DNA of 64,000 nt, from positions 1 through 64,000 of the forward strand of contig CAJUJR010000002.1 of NCBI GenBank assembly GCA_910586605.1, written 5' to 3'. Source of the DNA: an uncultured Lachnospiraceae bacterium (GTDB lineage: Bacteria > Bacillota > Clostridia > Lachnospirales > Lachnospiraceae). Below are positions 9,105-17,471 of this stretch, piece by piece; position 1 is the stretch's first letter; every line of letters starts with the position of its first letter. The position numbers and the translations under genes were made by a program. The notes under the pieces are model-generated. The model did not search any database and had not been told where the DNA came from. It was given only the letters and a program-made list of their open reading frames with translations.

Positions 9105-9320
9105 AGCCAGTCCCCCTTTGTACCGTTCATTACATTGATAATTGTGTTTTATAAGATAAGTATAGACGCCTGATTCCAAAAATATGCAAAAAATAATTTC
9201 AAACATGCCTTAAGAAAGCTTTTTGGAAAATCAAAGATGGATAGGACTTATCAAAATATAAAACAGGACAAACAGGAATGAAAAAAATATTTATGGCATA
9301 GTGTTATAGAAAGATAGTAC

Positions 9321-9337
9321 TTGTCAGTATCTGACAA
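9321..9337 (+). promoter_or_regulatory. Perfect 7-bp palindrome before the bofA-like gene
   Basis: TTGTCAG-TAT-CTGACAA is a perfect inverted repeat about 10 bp before the ribosome site (GAAAGGGG) of the BofA-like gene. It may be an operator or a small RNA hairpin controlling this gene. Confidence 0.4.
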
Positions 9338-9357
9338 CTTAATGAAAGGGGTATGTG

Positions 9358-9630
9358 ATGGAAAATACCATGTTTATTCTGTTGTTTATTGGTGGTTTTC
9401 TGGTTTTTTTGGGTTCTATGGGTGTGGATGTAATCAGGCTGGTATTAAATTTCCTGGCAAGATGCCTGCTAGGGCTTGTGGTTATTTACATTGCCAATTA
9501 TCTGCTGGAATATTTTGGTGGAAATTTTGCTGTAAATATTAATGAAATTACAATAGGTGTTTCAGGTATCTTGGGGATTTGGGGCGTAATCCTGCTCTAT
9601 GCGCTGCAGTATTATTTTACAATTACATAG
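9358..9630 (+). CDS. bofA: BofA-like pro-sigma-K processing inhibitor family protein
   Basis: A 90-residue membrane protein with three hydrophobic stretches (about 3-20, 24-45 and 65-85) and the BofA-family layout, including NEITIGVSGILGIWGVILL near the C terminus. In Bacillus, BofA holds the SpoIVFB protease inactive in the outer forespore membrane. The ATG at 9358 was preferred over the adjoining GTG at 9355 because AAAGGGG lies at good distance. The neighbouring DUF2508 gene supports the call. Confidence 0.8.
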   Translation: MENTMFILLFIGGFLVFLGSMGVDVIRLVLNFLARCLLGLVVIYIANYLLEYFGGNFAVNINEITIGVSGILGIWGVILLYALQYYFTIT

Positions 9631-9667
9631 TAAAAAATTTATGAAAAACTGCCAAAAAATGCGGCGC

Positions 9668-9696
9668 TTGACAGCAGAAAGGAGGTTTGCTATAGT
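9668..9696 (+). promoter_or_regulatory. Strong sigma-A promoter of the Tad operon
   Basis: TTGACA at 9668-9673, a 17-bp spacer and TATAGT at 9691-9696 match the consensus closely. An AAAGGAGG inside the spacer looks like a ribosome site but would lie upstream of the transcript. The second AAAGGAGG at 9713-9720 is the one likely used. The leader would be only about 15-20 nt. Confidence 0.8.
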
Positions 9697-9719
9697 GACG
9701 GCACGTCCCACGAAAGGAG

Positions 9720-10241
9720 GTGTTGTTTCTGGGGGAAGCTGTTTTGGGTGGGCTGCTTTTGGCAGCGGCTGCCTGTGATTGGAAGAAGGGGAAGATTCCA
9801 AATGCGCTGATACTTTTTGGATGGTGTGCAAGCCTGGTATTTGCTTTTTGGCAGAATGGGGGAAAAGGGTTGCTTGAAAGGGCAGCCACAATTCTTTTGG
9901 TTTTGTCAACTGGTTTTTTCATTTTTTCTGTACATATGGCTGGGGCAGGGGATATCAAGCTCTGTTCTGTGATTGGCGGAATGCAGGGATTGCTATCTTG
10001 TATGGATATCCTGGTAGTGTCAGCAATATTGGCAGGAGGCTTTTCGCTTTTTAAATTAATCAGGAAACGAATGCTTACAGAAAGGCTTCTTTATGCATGG
10101 TTGTATTTTACGGCGGGAAGGGCAGGCAGGAAGCCATATTATGAGAAAAGCAGGGATGGGGCAGATTGTACAATACTGTTGGCGCCATTTCTGGCAGCAG
10201 GTTATTTATTGATAGTACTGAGAAGGTGGGGAGGAATGTGA
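9720..10241 (+). CDS. Prepilin peptidase (A24 family, TadV/CpaA-like), first copy
   Basis: A membrane aspartyl protease of about 173 residues that cleaves Flp-type prepilins and pseudopilins. The two catalytic Asp motifs are visible: ACDWKKGKIPN near residue 20 and GAGDIKL near 77, with several TM helices. The start is uncertain: GTG at 9720 overlaps the AGGAGG and TTG at 9723 is only 2 bp after it. An in-frame TGA at 9696 rules out a start further upstream. It is the first gene of the Tad operon, and its TGA overlaps the ATG of the next gene. A second A24 peptidase lies near the operon end. Confidence 0.87.
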   Translation: MLFLGEAVLGGLLLAAAACDWKKGKIPNALILFGWCASLVFAFWQNGGKGLLERAATILLVLSTGFFIFSVHMAGAGDIKLCSVIGGMQGLLSCMDILVVSAILAGGFSLFKLIRKRMLTERLLYAWLYFTAGRAGRKPYYEKSRDGADCTILLAPFLAAGYLLIVLRRWGGM

Positions 10242-11179
10242 TGAAAAAGATACAAGTCGCTTTGTATGACAAAAAAGGGTATATGCCATGCCTTGTTGGC
10301 TATCTCTGTAAAAAGGGGCGGGGCATCCTTGAGGCAAGGCTTTTTTCTAGCCTGGAGATGCTTACAGAGTGTGCAGAAGCTGGTAATATTGATGTGCTTT
10401 TGGCTGGGGAAGAGGTGGCAGGGGAACTTCATGGGCTGGCTGGGAAGATTTCCAGGATTATGCTTTTATCAGAAGGGAATCAGGTAAAAGAAGCCTCTGA
10501 ATATTACCTTTTATTCAAATATCAGCCGGCCCAGGAAATTGTAAAAGAGGTTTTGGAACAGATTGCAGAGGATGATAACATTGCTTTTACAAAAGCATTT
10601 TCTCAGAGAAGGGCAGTTGATTTTATTGGTGTATATGCCCCGTTTGGCGGCAGCGGCGTAACCGAGTATGCAGTTTCGCTGGCAGGGAAACTTGCAGAAA
10701 AAGGAAAAGTTTTGTATATCAGTTTAGAACAATTTCACAGCCTGGATTTTTTGCAGGAGAAAAAGAAAGAAACTATTTCTTATAGAGGGATGTCAGAAGT
10801 GGTTTTTTATTTAAAACAACGGAAAGAAAAGCTTGCTTTGAAACTGGAAACGGTAGTCGCTTCCTGGTCGGGGGCAGATTATATTTTTGCAGTGGAGGAT
10901 TACAGGGATTTATATTCGCTGAGCAGTGAAGATGTGCATCAATTTTTAAATGTGCTATCAGGGCAGACAGATTATGAAACTGTTATATTTGACATTGGCT
11001 TTCTGAGCGAGGCGGCGCTTGCGTTGATGGAACACTGTAACATGCTTTATATGCCGTATGCAAAGACAAAACAGCAAAAGTCAAAGGAAGCTGCATTTTG
11101 GAGGCTGTTGGATCGTGGGAACTATGGGAGGTTGGCAGAACATTTCCAGAGGATTGAAGGAAATGGGGGTGGGGTATGA
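10241..11179 (+). CDS. TadZ/CpaE-like P-loop-type protein with degenerate Walker A
   Basis: A 312-residue protein at the position where Tad loci carry TadZ/CpaE, a MinD/ParA-like protein that places the pilus machine. The N-terminal third resembles an atypical receiver. The ATPase-like part starts near 125 with IGVYAPFGGSGVTEYAVSLAG, which occupies the deviant Walker A position but lacks both Lys residues of KGGxGKT. DYETVIFDIGFLSEAAL near 245 is the Walker B-like segment. The start overlaps the preceding stop (GTGATG), and the stop overlaps the next start, showing tight coupling. Catalytic activity is doubtful; a scaffold role is likely. Confidence 0.8.
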   Translation: MKKIQVALYDKKGYMPCLVGYLCKKGRGILEARLFSSLEMLTECAEAGNIDVLLAGEEVAGELHGLAGKISRIMLLSEGNQVKEASEYYLLFKYQPAQEIVKEVLEQIAEDDNIAFTKAFSQRRAVDFIGVYAPFGGSGVTEYAVSLAGKLAEKGKVLYISLEQFHSLDFLQEKKKETISYRGMSEVVFYLKQRKEKLALKLETVVASWSGADYIFAVEDYRDLYSLSSEDVHQFLNVLSGQTDYETVIFDIGFLSEAALALMEHCNMLYMPYAKTKQQKSKEAAFWRLLDRGNYGRLAEHFQRIEGNGGGV

Positions 11180-12408
11180 CAGAAGAGGAAGAAAAAGAAA
11201 GATGCCGTCAGATACAAGAAATAATTGTAAATGAGATAAACCGTGGAGGCAAGGTATCAGACGATGAAATTTTGGAAAGTATAGAAGAGCATGTCCTGAG
11301 AATGGGACATACGGTCTATTTGCCCGCAGGAAAAAAAGATGAGATGATCCGGGCAGTCTTTAATTCAATCCGTAAACTGGATGTTTTACAGGAAATCCTG
11401 GAAGACAGCAGTATCACAGAAATCATGGTCAATGGGCCAAATCACATTTTTATTGAAAAGGGAGGGCGGCTGCAGCCATACCCCAAAACATTTTCCAGCC
11501 GGGATAAGTTGGAGGATGTTGTACAGCAAATTGTAGGGAAAGTAAACCGCAGGGTAAATGAAGCGAATCCGATTGCGGATGTCAGGCTGCTAGATGGCTC
11601 TAGGGTAAATGTTGTGCTGCCGCCGATTGCGCTGGACGGTCCGGTGGTAACAATCCGCAAATTCCCAGATAAGCCGATATCAATGGAAAGCCTAATAGGG
11701 CTTGGTTCACTTACAGAAGAAACGGCAGGCTTCCTTAAAAAATTGGTAAAAGCGAAGTATAACTTTTTTATCAGTGGCGGGACAGGCAGTGGAAAGACTA
11801 CTTTTTTAAATGCCCTATCAGAATATATTCCTTCGGAAGAGCGGCTGATTGTAATTGAGGATGCCGCTGAACTCCAAATCAGGGGGATTCCAAACCTTGT
11901 TAGGCTGGAAGTGCGCAACGCCAATATTGAGGGGAAAAATGCTGTTACAATCCGGGACTTGATGAAATCAGCCTTGCGGATGAGGCCGGACAGAATAGTG
12001 CTTGGCGAAGTCCGGGATGCTGCGGCATGTGAGCTTTTGAATGTAATGAATACCGGGCATGACGGAAGCCTGTGCAGTGGCCATGCAAACAGCCCCAAGG
12101 ATATGTTAAGCCGGCTTGAGACACTTGTGTTGACAGGGATGGATATTCCTTTATTGGCAGTGCGCAGCCAGATAGCATCTGCAATTGATATTATTGTGCA
12201 TTTGGGGCGACTTCGGGATAAATCCAGGAAGGTGTTAGAAATTGATGAGGTGATTGGGATGCAGCAGGGGGAAATCCAGATAAAGCCGCTCTTTCATTTT
12301 CAGGAAGAAGGCCAGGATGGGACAGGGCAGGTGATGGGGAAACTTTGTAAAACAGAACATTCCCTGTTTCATCAGGAAAAACTCTATGCAGCGGGGATAT
12401 CTATATGA
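11176..12408 (+). CDS. tadA: Tad pilus assembly ATPase TadA/CpaF
   Basis: A 410-residue type II/IV secretion ATPase that powers Flp pilus assembly at the inner face of the membrane. The N-terminal domain includes SSITEIMVNGPNHIFIE (about 77-93). The Walker A is ISGGTGSGKTTFLNAL (near 195), the Asp box is LIVIEDAAELQ, and Walker B is RPDRIVLGEVRDAAA, followed by the His-box region NTGHDGSLCSGHANSP. The length is normal. It overlaps both neighbours by 4 bp in the operon. Confidence 0.95.
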   Translation: MTEEEEKERCRQIQEIIVNEINRGGKVSDDEILESIEEHVLRMGHTVYLPAGKKDEMIRAVFNSIRKLDVLQEILEDSSITEIMVNGPNHIFIEKGGRLQPYPKTFSSRDKLEDVVQQIVGKVNRRVNEANPIADVRLLDGSRVNVVLPPIALDGPVVTIRKFPDKPISMESLIGLGSLTEETAGFLKKLVKAKYNFFISGGTGSGKTTFLNALSEYIPSEERLIVIEDAAELQIRGIPNLVRLEVRNANIEGKNAVTIRDLMKSALRMRPDRIVLGEVRDAAACELLNVMNTGHDGSLCSGHANSPKDMLSRLETLVLTGMDIPLLAVRSQIASAIDIIVHLGRLRDKSRKVLEIDEVIGMQQGEIQIKPLFHFQEEGQDGTGQVMGKLCKTEHSLFHQEKLYAAGISI

Positions 12409-13133
12409 GAAAAATTGATGGTAAGAAAATATATGCAAAAGGGTTTGGGAAAGGCTTTATAAAGGCAGCGTCCATTAGTTATCTATTTTACCGGAATCTA
12501 TGGATAAGCCTGGTTCTGTCATCAGGGTTTGGGCTTGCTTCTGCTTTTCTGGAGAAGAAGGAGTACCATAGGAAGCAGTGTTATGAAATCAATTTGCAGT
12601 TCAGGGAAGGGCTATATGGGATTGCAGCAGCGCTTGGGGCAGGTTATGCAATGGAAAATGCGGTGGAAGAAGCAAGGAAAGATTTGGCGCTTTTATATGG
12701 GGAAGATTCACTTTTGGCGACAGAGTTTCTCTGGATGGAACAGAAGTTGGAACTGAACCAGCCGTTGGAAAAAGTATTTCTGGAGTTTGCAGAACATTGG
12801 AAGTCAGAAGATATTATGCATTTTGTACAGGTGCTCCAAACTGCGAAGCGTACAGGAGGTGATTTAATAGCAGTTACAAGGATGGCTGCAGAAAAGATTG
12901 GGGAAAAAATTGAAGTGAAAAGGGAAATCCATACAATGATTGCAGGAAAGAAAATGGAAGGGCGTATTATGAATATGATACCTCCAGGGATTATCCTTTA
13001 TTTCTGGCTGAGTTCCCCAGGGTTTCTTGACTGCCTTTATAAGGCTTCTGGAAGAGTGGTTATGACGGTATTATTAGCGCTTTATCTTTTTGCGTATTGG
13101 TGGAGTGGGAGAATTAGTGATATACAGGTGTAG
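12405..13133 (+). CDS. tadB: TadB-like inner-membrane platform protein
   Basis: A 242-residue type II secretion F-family protein. It has N-terminal hydrophobic segments (about 20-45), a cytoplasmic domain with FREGLYGIAAALGAGYAMENAVEEA and VLQTAKRTGGDLIAVTRMAAEKI, and two C-terminal TM helices. Members of this family form the platform that TadA rotates or deforms. ATGA overlap with tadA. It is somewhat shorter than proteobacterial TadB. Confidence 0.88.
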   Translation: MRKIDGKKIYAKGFGKGFIKAASISYLFYRNLWISLVLSSGFGLASAFLEKKEYHRKQCYEINLQFREGLYGIAAALGAGYAMENAVEEARKDLALLYGEDSLLATEFLWMEQKLELNQPLEKVFLEFAEHWKSEDIMHFVQVLQTAKRTGGDLIAVTRMAAEKIGEKIEVKREIHTMIAGKKMEGRIMNMIPPGIILYFWLSSPGFLDCLYKASGRVVMTVLLALYLFAYWWSGRISDIQV

Positions 13134-13182
13134 GGGGATGGGGAGTTTCTGTTAATTGAACATATTGTATAAGGAGGGGGAA

Positions 13183-14649
13183 ATGGCAGGTGAAATTTGT
13201 TTTATTATTTTTATCCTGTCTGCTGGATATTTTCTTTGGGCAGACAGGTTTTGGAAGGGGGATGGGAGGGCAGAAGCGGAGGGGTGGGCAAAGGGAAAAA
13301 GCTGGTATCATATTTTTGCTAATGGCGTTTTGTTTCTTCTGTCAGTTGGGAGAGAGCATTTCGGCATACAGTTAAAAGGGGAGCGGCTGGAGATAATGAA
13401 AAAGCTTTATGTCGGGAAAGGGGAAAAGGATATCTATTTTGCCCATTATATCAAAAGCGGCTCTGTTTTATCAGCAACGATAATGCTTTGCCTTTTATCT
13501 GTTTCCATAGGAGGGCTGGTGGTGCAGGAGGGACAGCTTTTGGAGGGATATTTCCTAAAGAGGGAGGGTGTTTTGGGGCAGGAAAAAACAGTTGCCTTAT
13601 CAGCCTCTATGGATGGGGAAGAAAAAGAAGTTTCCATAGAAGTGCCCCATATCCAATATAGTACAAAGGAGCTTCCTGTGAAGTTCCAAGAAGCGAAGGA
13701 TTATGTAAAGCACAGTTATTTAGGGGAAAACAGTTCACCAGAACAGATTATGGAACCGCTTTATCTTGCAGAAAGGATTCCTGGCAGTGCGATTGAAGTA
13801 GAGTGGCAGCTTGGGGCAGACGGGATTATCCAGGAGGATGGAAGCCTTTCAAATGAAGAGCTGGATAAGGGATGCCAGACAGAAATTACTGCAGTTTTTA
13901 CATATGGGGAAGAGACAGAATTGATGGCGTTGCAGATAACTGTTTTGCCCAAAAAGAAAACAGAAAAAGAGAAGGGGTGGGAGAGATGGGAACAGTGCAT
14001 GGAAGAAGCACAAGAGGAAAGTAGTACGCAAGAATACCTAGAGCTTCCAGGGCAGGTGGATGGAAAGGAGATAAGTTATAAGGAACGGCAAATAAATATT
14101 GCAAATGTAATATTAGGGCTTTCCTTCTTTGCGGTTGCTGCAATATTTCTGTTCCAGGAAGAAAAGCTGAGGAAGGGGATTGCAGAAAGGGAAAAGGAGA
14201 TGCGCGCAGATTATCCGGAATTTGCCGAATATTTTGTATTGCTGATTGGAGCTGGGATGAGCATTAAAGGGGCATGGGAGAGGATTGTACGCGATTATCA
14301 AGAGACAAAACGTGCAGAAAAGAAACACTATGTCTATGAAGAGATGATGGTATCTGTTTATGAAATGGAAAATGGAATGGCAGAAGCCCGTGCATATGAA
14401 CTTTTTGGGAAAAGGACAGGGCTTTTGCAGTATATGAAATTTTGTACGATGATAGTACAGAACCTTAGGAAAGGTTCAGAAGATTTGTTGGTTCTTTTGG
14501 AGTATGAAGTAGACGATGCTTTCCGTGAAAGGAAAGAGGCTGCAAAAGCATTGGGAGAGGAGGCAGGCACAAAGCTGCTAATGCCTATGATGCTTATGCT
14601 TGTAATTGTTTTTGCAATGATATTGTATTCTGCTTTTTACAACATGTAG
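13183..14649 (+). CDS. tadC: TadC-like platform protein with large insert
   Basis: A 488-residue membrane protein. Its C-terminal part (about 325-488) carries the F-family pattern YFVLLIGAGMSIKGAWERIV, QNLRKGSEDLLVLLEYEV and EEAGTKLLMPMMLMLVIVF, typical of TadC. Between a TM near 100-120 and one near 310-330 lies an insert of about 190 residues, probably extracytoplasmic and rich in Glu, Lys and Thr, which classic TadC lacks. The ATG at 13183 has AAGGAGGGGG directly upstream; the longer frame from 13156 is less likely. It lies 49 bp after tadB. Confidence 0.8.
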   Translation: MAGEICFIIFILSAGYFLWADRFWKGDGRAEAEGWAKGKSWYHIFANGVLFLLSVGREHFGIQLKGERLEIMKKLYVGKGEKDIYFAHYIKSGSVLSATIMLCLLSVSIGGLVVQEGQLLEGYFLKREGVLGQEKTVALSASMDGEEKEVSIEVPHIQYSTKELPVKFQEAKDYVKHSYLGENSSPEQIMEPLYLAERIPGSAIEVEWQLGADGIIQEDGSLSNEELDKGCQTEITAVFTYGEETELMALQITVLPKKKTEKEKGWERWEQCMEEAQEESSTQEYLELPGQVDGKEISYKERQINIANVILGLSFFAVAAIFLFQEEKLRKGIAEREKEMRADYPEFAEYFVLLIGAGMSIKGAWERIVRDYQETKRAEKKHYVYEEMMVSVYEMENGMAEARAYELFGKRTGLLQYMKFCTMIVQNLRKGSEDLLVLLEYEVDDAFRERKEAAKALGEEAGTKLLMPMMLMLVIVFAMILYSAFYNM

Positions 14650-14713
14650 TAGTAACAAGAATTGCTGTTGTTTACAGTTGCATAGGCAGATGGGGCAATG
14701 GTGTGTTTGGAAT

Positions 14714-14733
14714 GAATTTTCAAACACGCTCTA
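14714..14733 (-). repeat. CTAGAGCGTGTTTG dispersed repeat (copy a)
   Basis: On the plus strand this reads AATTTTCAAACACGCTCTAG, the reverse of the family core. It lies in the 100-bp gap between tadC and the Flp pilin gene, just before the pilin ribosome site. A GTGTTTG a few bases upstream can pair with CAAACAC to form a small hairpin. Confidence 0.7.
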
Positions 14734-14749
14734 GGGAAAGGAGGAACAT

Positions 14750-14938
14750 ATGGAGCAGTTAAAGGCATTTTGGGAGGAAGAAGATGGAGTTGGGATTATT
14801 GAGATTATTTTGATTTTAGTTATCCTGATTATGATTATTGTGATTTTTCGGGAGCAGATTGTTAAGATTATAACAAACGCATTTAAAGAAATTAATGGAG
14901 GTGCAGATTCAGTAAATAAAAAAATTTCCATAAAATAA
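14750..14938 (+). CDS. flp: Flp-family type IVb pilin
   Basis: A 62-residue protein with a short N-terminal leader, the prepilin-like junction EEDGVGIIEIILILVILI and one long hydrophobic helix (about 13-35), then a short polar tail. This matches Flp1-type pilins, which are processed by the A24 peptidases encoded in the same operon and form the fibre. AAAGGAGG precedes the ATG. It is the likely major pilin. Confidence 0.9.
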   Translation: MEQLKAFWEEEDGVGIIEIILILVILIMIIVIFREQIVKIITNAFKEINGGADSVNKKISIK

Positions 14939-15064
14939 ATTTGGCGGCAAATGGCCTATATCAGAAATGTAACAATCCAGTTGTGCTTGCATATATAAGG
15001 CAGCAAAGCAGATTGGGAAGCCTTAGGATCATAGTTAAGGAAGAAAAATGGAGGGGATGGTATT

Positions 15065-16669
15065 ATGGTTTGGGAGAGAGGAAAAAAGAAGGTTTTGATA
15101 GACAGGGAGGATACAGAACTGGGAAGTATTACTATCTTTTTATGTATATTATTTTTACTATTTTTTTCTTTGACAGGCGTGGCATTTGAAAATGTGCGTG
15201 TGCTGTCTTCGCAAGGATATATGCGAACGGCAGCATATGCTGCTGCTATGACAGTTTTTGGGAATTACAATAAGGAACTTTATGGGCAGTATGGATTTTT
15301 TGCTTATGGAGGTTATGGGGGAAAGGGGGAGGAAAGTTTAGCCAGGGATTTTAATGGGACAATTTTACAGAATATACAGGCGGCCCCTGAAAATGCAAAA
15401 GTTTCGTATGGTAATCTATATCGGATTGGCAGCGTGGAAAGCTATGTGGAGGATGCAAAGTATCTGACAAACAAGGAGATATTTGATGGGCAGGTAAAAG
15501 CATGCCTGAAGGAAGAAGCAGTTAGTGAATTAAGAGAAAAGCTGAAAGGAAAAATTTCAGGAGACCTGGAAGGGAGCGGGTTGGAAGAAAAGCTTGCTTT
15601 GGCAAAGGGATATGAAAAAGGGGAGTTTGACGGGCAGAAGGAGGCAGAAGCAGGGCAGGAGACAGCCAGCATAGAAGAAAGTACAGCAGAGGATTTGGCA
15701 GGAGGCAATCCCCTGGAAATATTTACAGATATGGTAAGGGATGGAGTGCTTAACTTGGTTTGTGATGCTAAACGGTTGTCTGATGGGATTGTAGAAGGGG
15801 TGGAAGAGATAGAAGATGCTGCAGGAGATAAGAAAGGCAGCAGGGATAAGTGTGCGGCAGATTATCTAAATGAGATGCTTCTTGATGCCAAGCTTCCGGC
15901 AGATAAAAACATTTTGGAGCGGGGGATTCAGAAGTTGGAGTATATTGCATATGCAGATAAACAGTTCAGTTCGTATACAGCAGATAAGGACCGTACAACA
16001 AAATATGGCATGGAGTTTCTTGTTGCTGGGAAAAAAGAGGAAAAGGATAATTTATCCTATATAGTTAACCGTCTTTTAGGGATTCGGGCAACGGTAAATT
16101 TTGCATGTATTGTATCAGATGCAGCGCTACAGGAAAAAAGCCTTGCTACAGCAACTGTGCTTGCAGGATTTACTGGAATGCCGCCAGTGATTAAGGCAGT
16201 ACAATATGTAATTTTATTGATTCTTGCTTTTGAAGAGGCATGTGTGGATGTTACAGCGCTTTTGGAAGGAAGAAGCATTCCATTTTTAAAAACTGCGGGA
16301 AACCTTAAAATGGCCTATGAAGAAATCTGTATGGCGTCAAAAGGGCTGTTTGCTTCTAAAGCAGGGGCATATCCTGTTAAGGGAACGCCGTCAGCAGATA
16401 TTACATATCATCAGTATTTATATCTTTTTCTTTTGATGGTTTCAGAAGAAAATCTGCGGAACCGAAGCTACGGCTTAATCCAATATGATTTAAGGGAAAA
16501 ATATAATCAGACATTCTGCTTGTCGGATTGTATTTGCACATGCCGTTACCGTATTGATTACACAGTGCCATTTTTATTTGGAAACCTGCCTTTTTTGGAA
16601 AATGTGGGGAAAGAAGGGCAAGGGAACAACAGAAGCCTGGAGGTGGATTATGGGTATAAAAGCAGGTAG
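15065..16669 (+). CDS. Tad-locus DUF5702-like protein
   Basis: A 534-residue protein with an N-terminal TM segment (GSITIFLCILFLLFFSLTG, about 20-38) preceded by a charged segment, then a large extracytoplasmic region that includes helical, Glu/Lys-rich stretches. It resembles the DUF5702 proteins found in clostridial Tad loci and may be a minor pilin-like or TadG-like component. GGAGGGG precedes the ATG at 15065. Its 3' end overlaps the next start by 20 bp. Function is inferred only from position. Confidence 0.7.
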   Translation: MVWERGKKKVLIDREDTELGSITIFLCILFLLFFSLTGVAFENVRVLSSQGYMRTAAYAAAMTVFGNYNKELYGQYGFFAYGGYGGKGEESLARDFNGTILQNIQAAPENAKVSYGNLYRIGSVESYVEDAKYLTNKEIFDGQVKACLKEEAVSELREKLKGKISGDLEGSGLEEKLALAKGYEKGEFDGQKEAEAGQETASIEESTAEDLAGGNPLEIFTDMVRDGVLNLVCDAKRLSDGIVEGVEEIEDAAGDKKGSRDKCAADYLNEMLLDAKLPADKNILERGIQKLEYIAYADKQFSSYTADKDRTTKYGMEFLVAGKKEEKDNLSYIVNRLLGIRATVNFACIVSDAALQEKSLATATVLAGFTGMPPVIKAVQYVILLILAFEEACVDVTALLEGRSIPFLKTAGNLKMAYEEICMASKGLFASKAGAYPVKGTPSADITYHQYLYLFLLMVSEENLRNRSYGLIQYDLREKYNQTFCLSDCICTCRYRIDYTVPFLFGNLPFLENVGKEGQGNNRSLEVDYGYKSR

Positions 16670-17471
16670 GGATGTCCTCTGTTTTGATGACACAGGTAAA
16701 CAACCAGATCAACTATCAAATAATATAAAAATCTTGCAAAAATCAAAGGAGGCTCCCCCAAATTTTAAATATCAGGACAGAGGATGTCCCTGTCTGCTTT
16801 TCCCTGGCTCATTTACGGTGGAAGTAGCGTTTAGTGCAGTACTTTTTTTCCTTGCGCTTTTTTCCTTATTGTATTTGTTTTTGATGCTGTTTGGAGTTTG
16901 CCGGGTACAGATGCGCCTGGCGTCTGCAGTGCAGCAGTATGAATGTTATGGCACAAAGGCTGGGACAGTTGAAGGGCTTTTAAAGCAGCAAGTGCTGATA
17001 CAGTGGGATGAAGAGAAAGAAATCTGTTATGTCCAGCAAAAAAGGGAAATTCCATTTTTAGGCGGTCAGTTTTTTGGGGTTCTCTTGTATCAGCAGATGA
17101 AAATTAACCGATATGAAGGGGAAAGCATGGCGTCAGCCGCAGAAGCAGGAGGGGAGTATGTTTATATAGCTGAGAATGGACGTGTATATCATACTGATAA
17201 AGGATGTATTTATCTGAATCCAGGGATACAAAGTATACGCTATAGCAGGGTAGAATTTAGCCGGAACCATTCTGGAGGGAAATACAAAGTTTGCAAAATC
17301 TGTAGTAATGGGGCAAAAATAGTAGGGAAAACGGTGGTCTATATTACACCATACGGCGACAGCTATCATTTGGATAAGGCATGCAGTGGATTAAAGAGGA
17401 CAATCCGGAAAGTTTTGCTTCCAGAAATAGGAAAGATGCCGCCTTGCAGTAAATGTGAAAGGAGATATTGA
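16650..17471 (+). CDS. TadE-like pseudopilin with two C-terminal metal-binding-like repeats
   Basis: A 273-residue protein. The class III signal and TM are at about 52-80 (GSFTVEVAFSAVLFFLALF), so it is a TadE-like pseudopilin, but it has an unusually long leader of about 50 residues. The C-terminal half holds two copies of a motif with pattern YHxDxxCxxL...CxxC (VYHTDKGC...CKIC and YHLDKACSGL...CSKC), similar to the small zinc-binding-like domains found on clostridial extracellular proteins. The ATG at 16650 has GGAGG 6 bp upstream and overlaps the DUF5702-like gene. The long leader corresponds to a stretch bounded by imperfect inverted repeats at 16669-16682 and 16777-16790. Confidence 0.72.
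   Translation: MGIKAGRDVLCFDDTGKQPDQLSNNIKILQKSKEAPPNFKYQDRGCPCLLFPGSFTVEVAFSAVLFFLALFSLLYLFLMLFGVCRVQMRLASAVQQYECYGTKAGTVEGLLKQQVLIQWDEEKEICYVQQKREIPFLGGQFFGVLLYQQMKINRYEGESMASAAEAGGEYVYIAENGRVYHTDKGCIYLNPGIQSIRYSRVEFSRNHSGGKYKVCKICSNGAKIVGKTVVYITPYGDSYHLDKACSGLKRTIRKVLLPEIGKMPPCSKCERRY

Noticed and set aside
9695..9778. Short leader peptide (27 codons) before the first prepilin peptidase
   Set aside because: Its GTG lies within the -10 region of the predicted promoter, so it would not be on the transcript; kept only as a note on the start problem.
11442..12098. 218-codon minus-strand frame opposite tadA
   Set aside because: It is antisense to the conserved ATPase core and has no ribosome site or recognisable motif.
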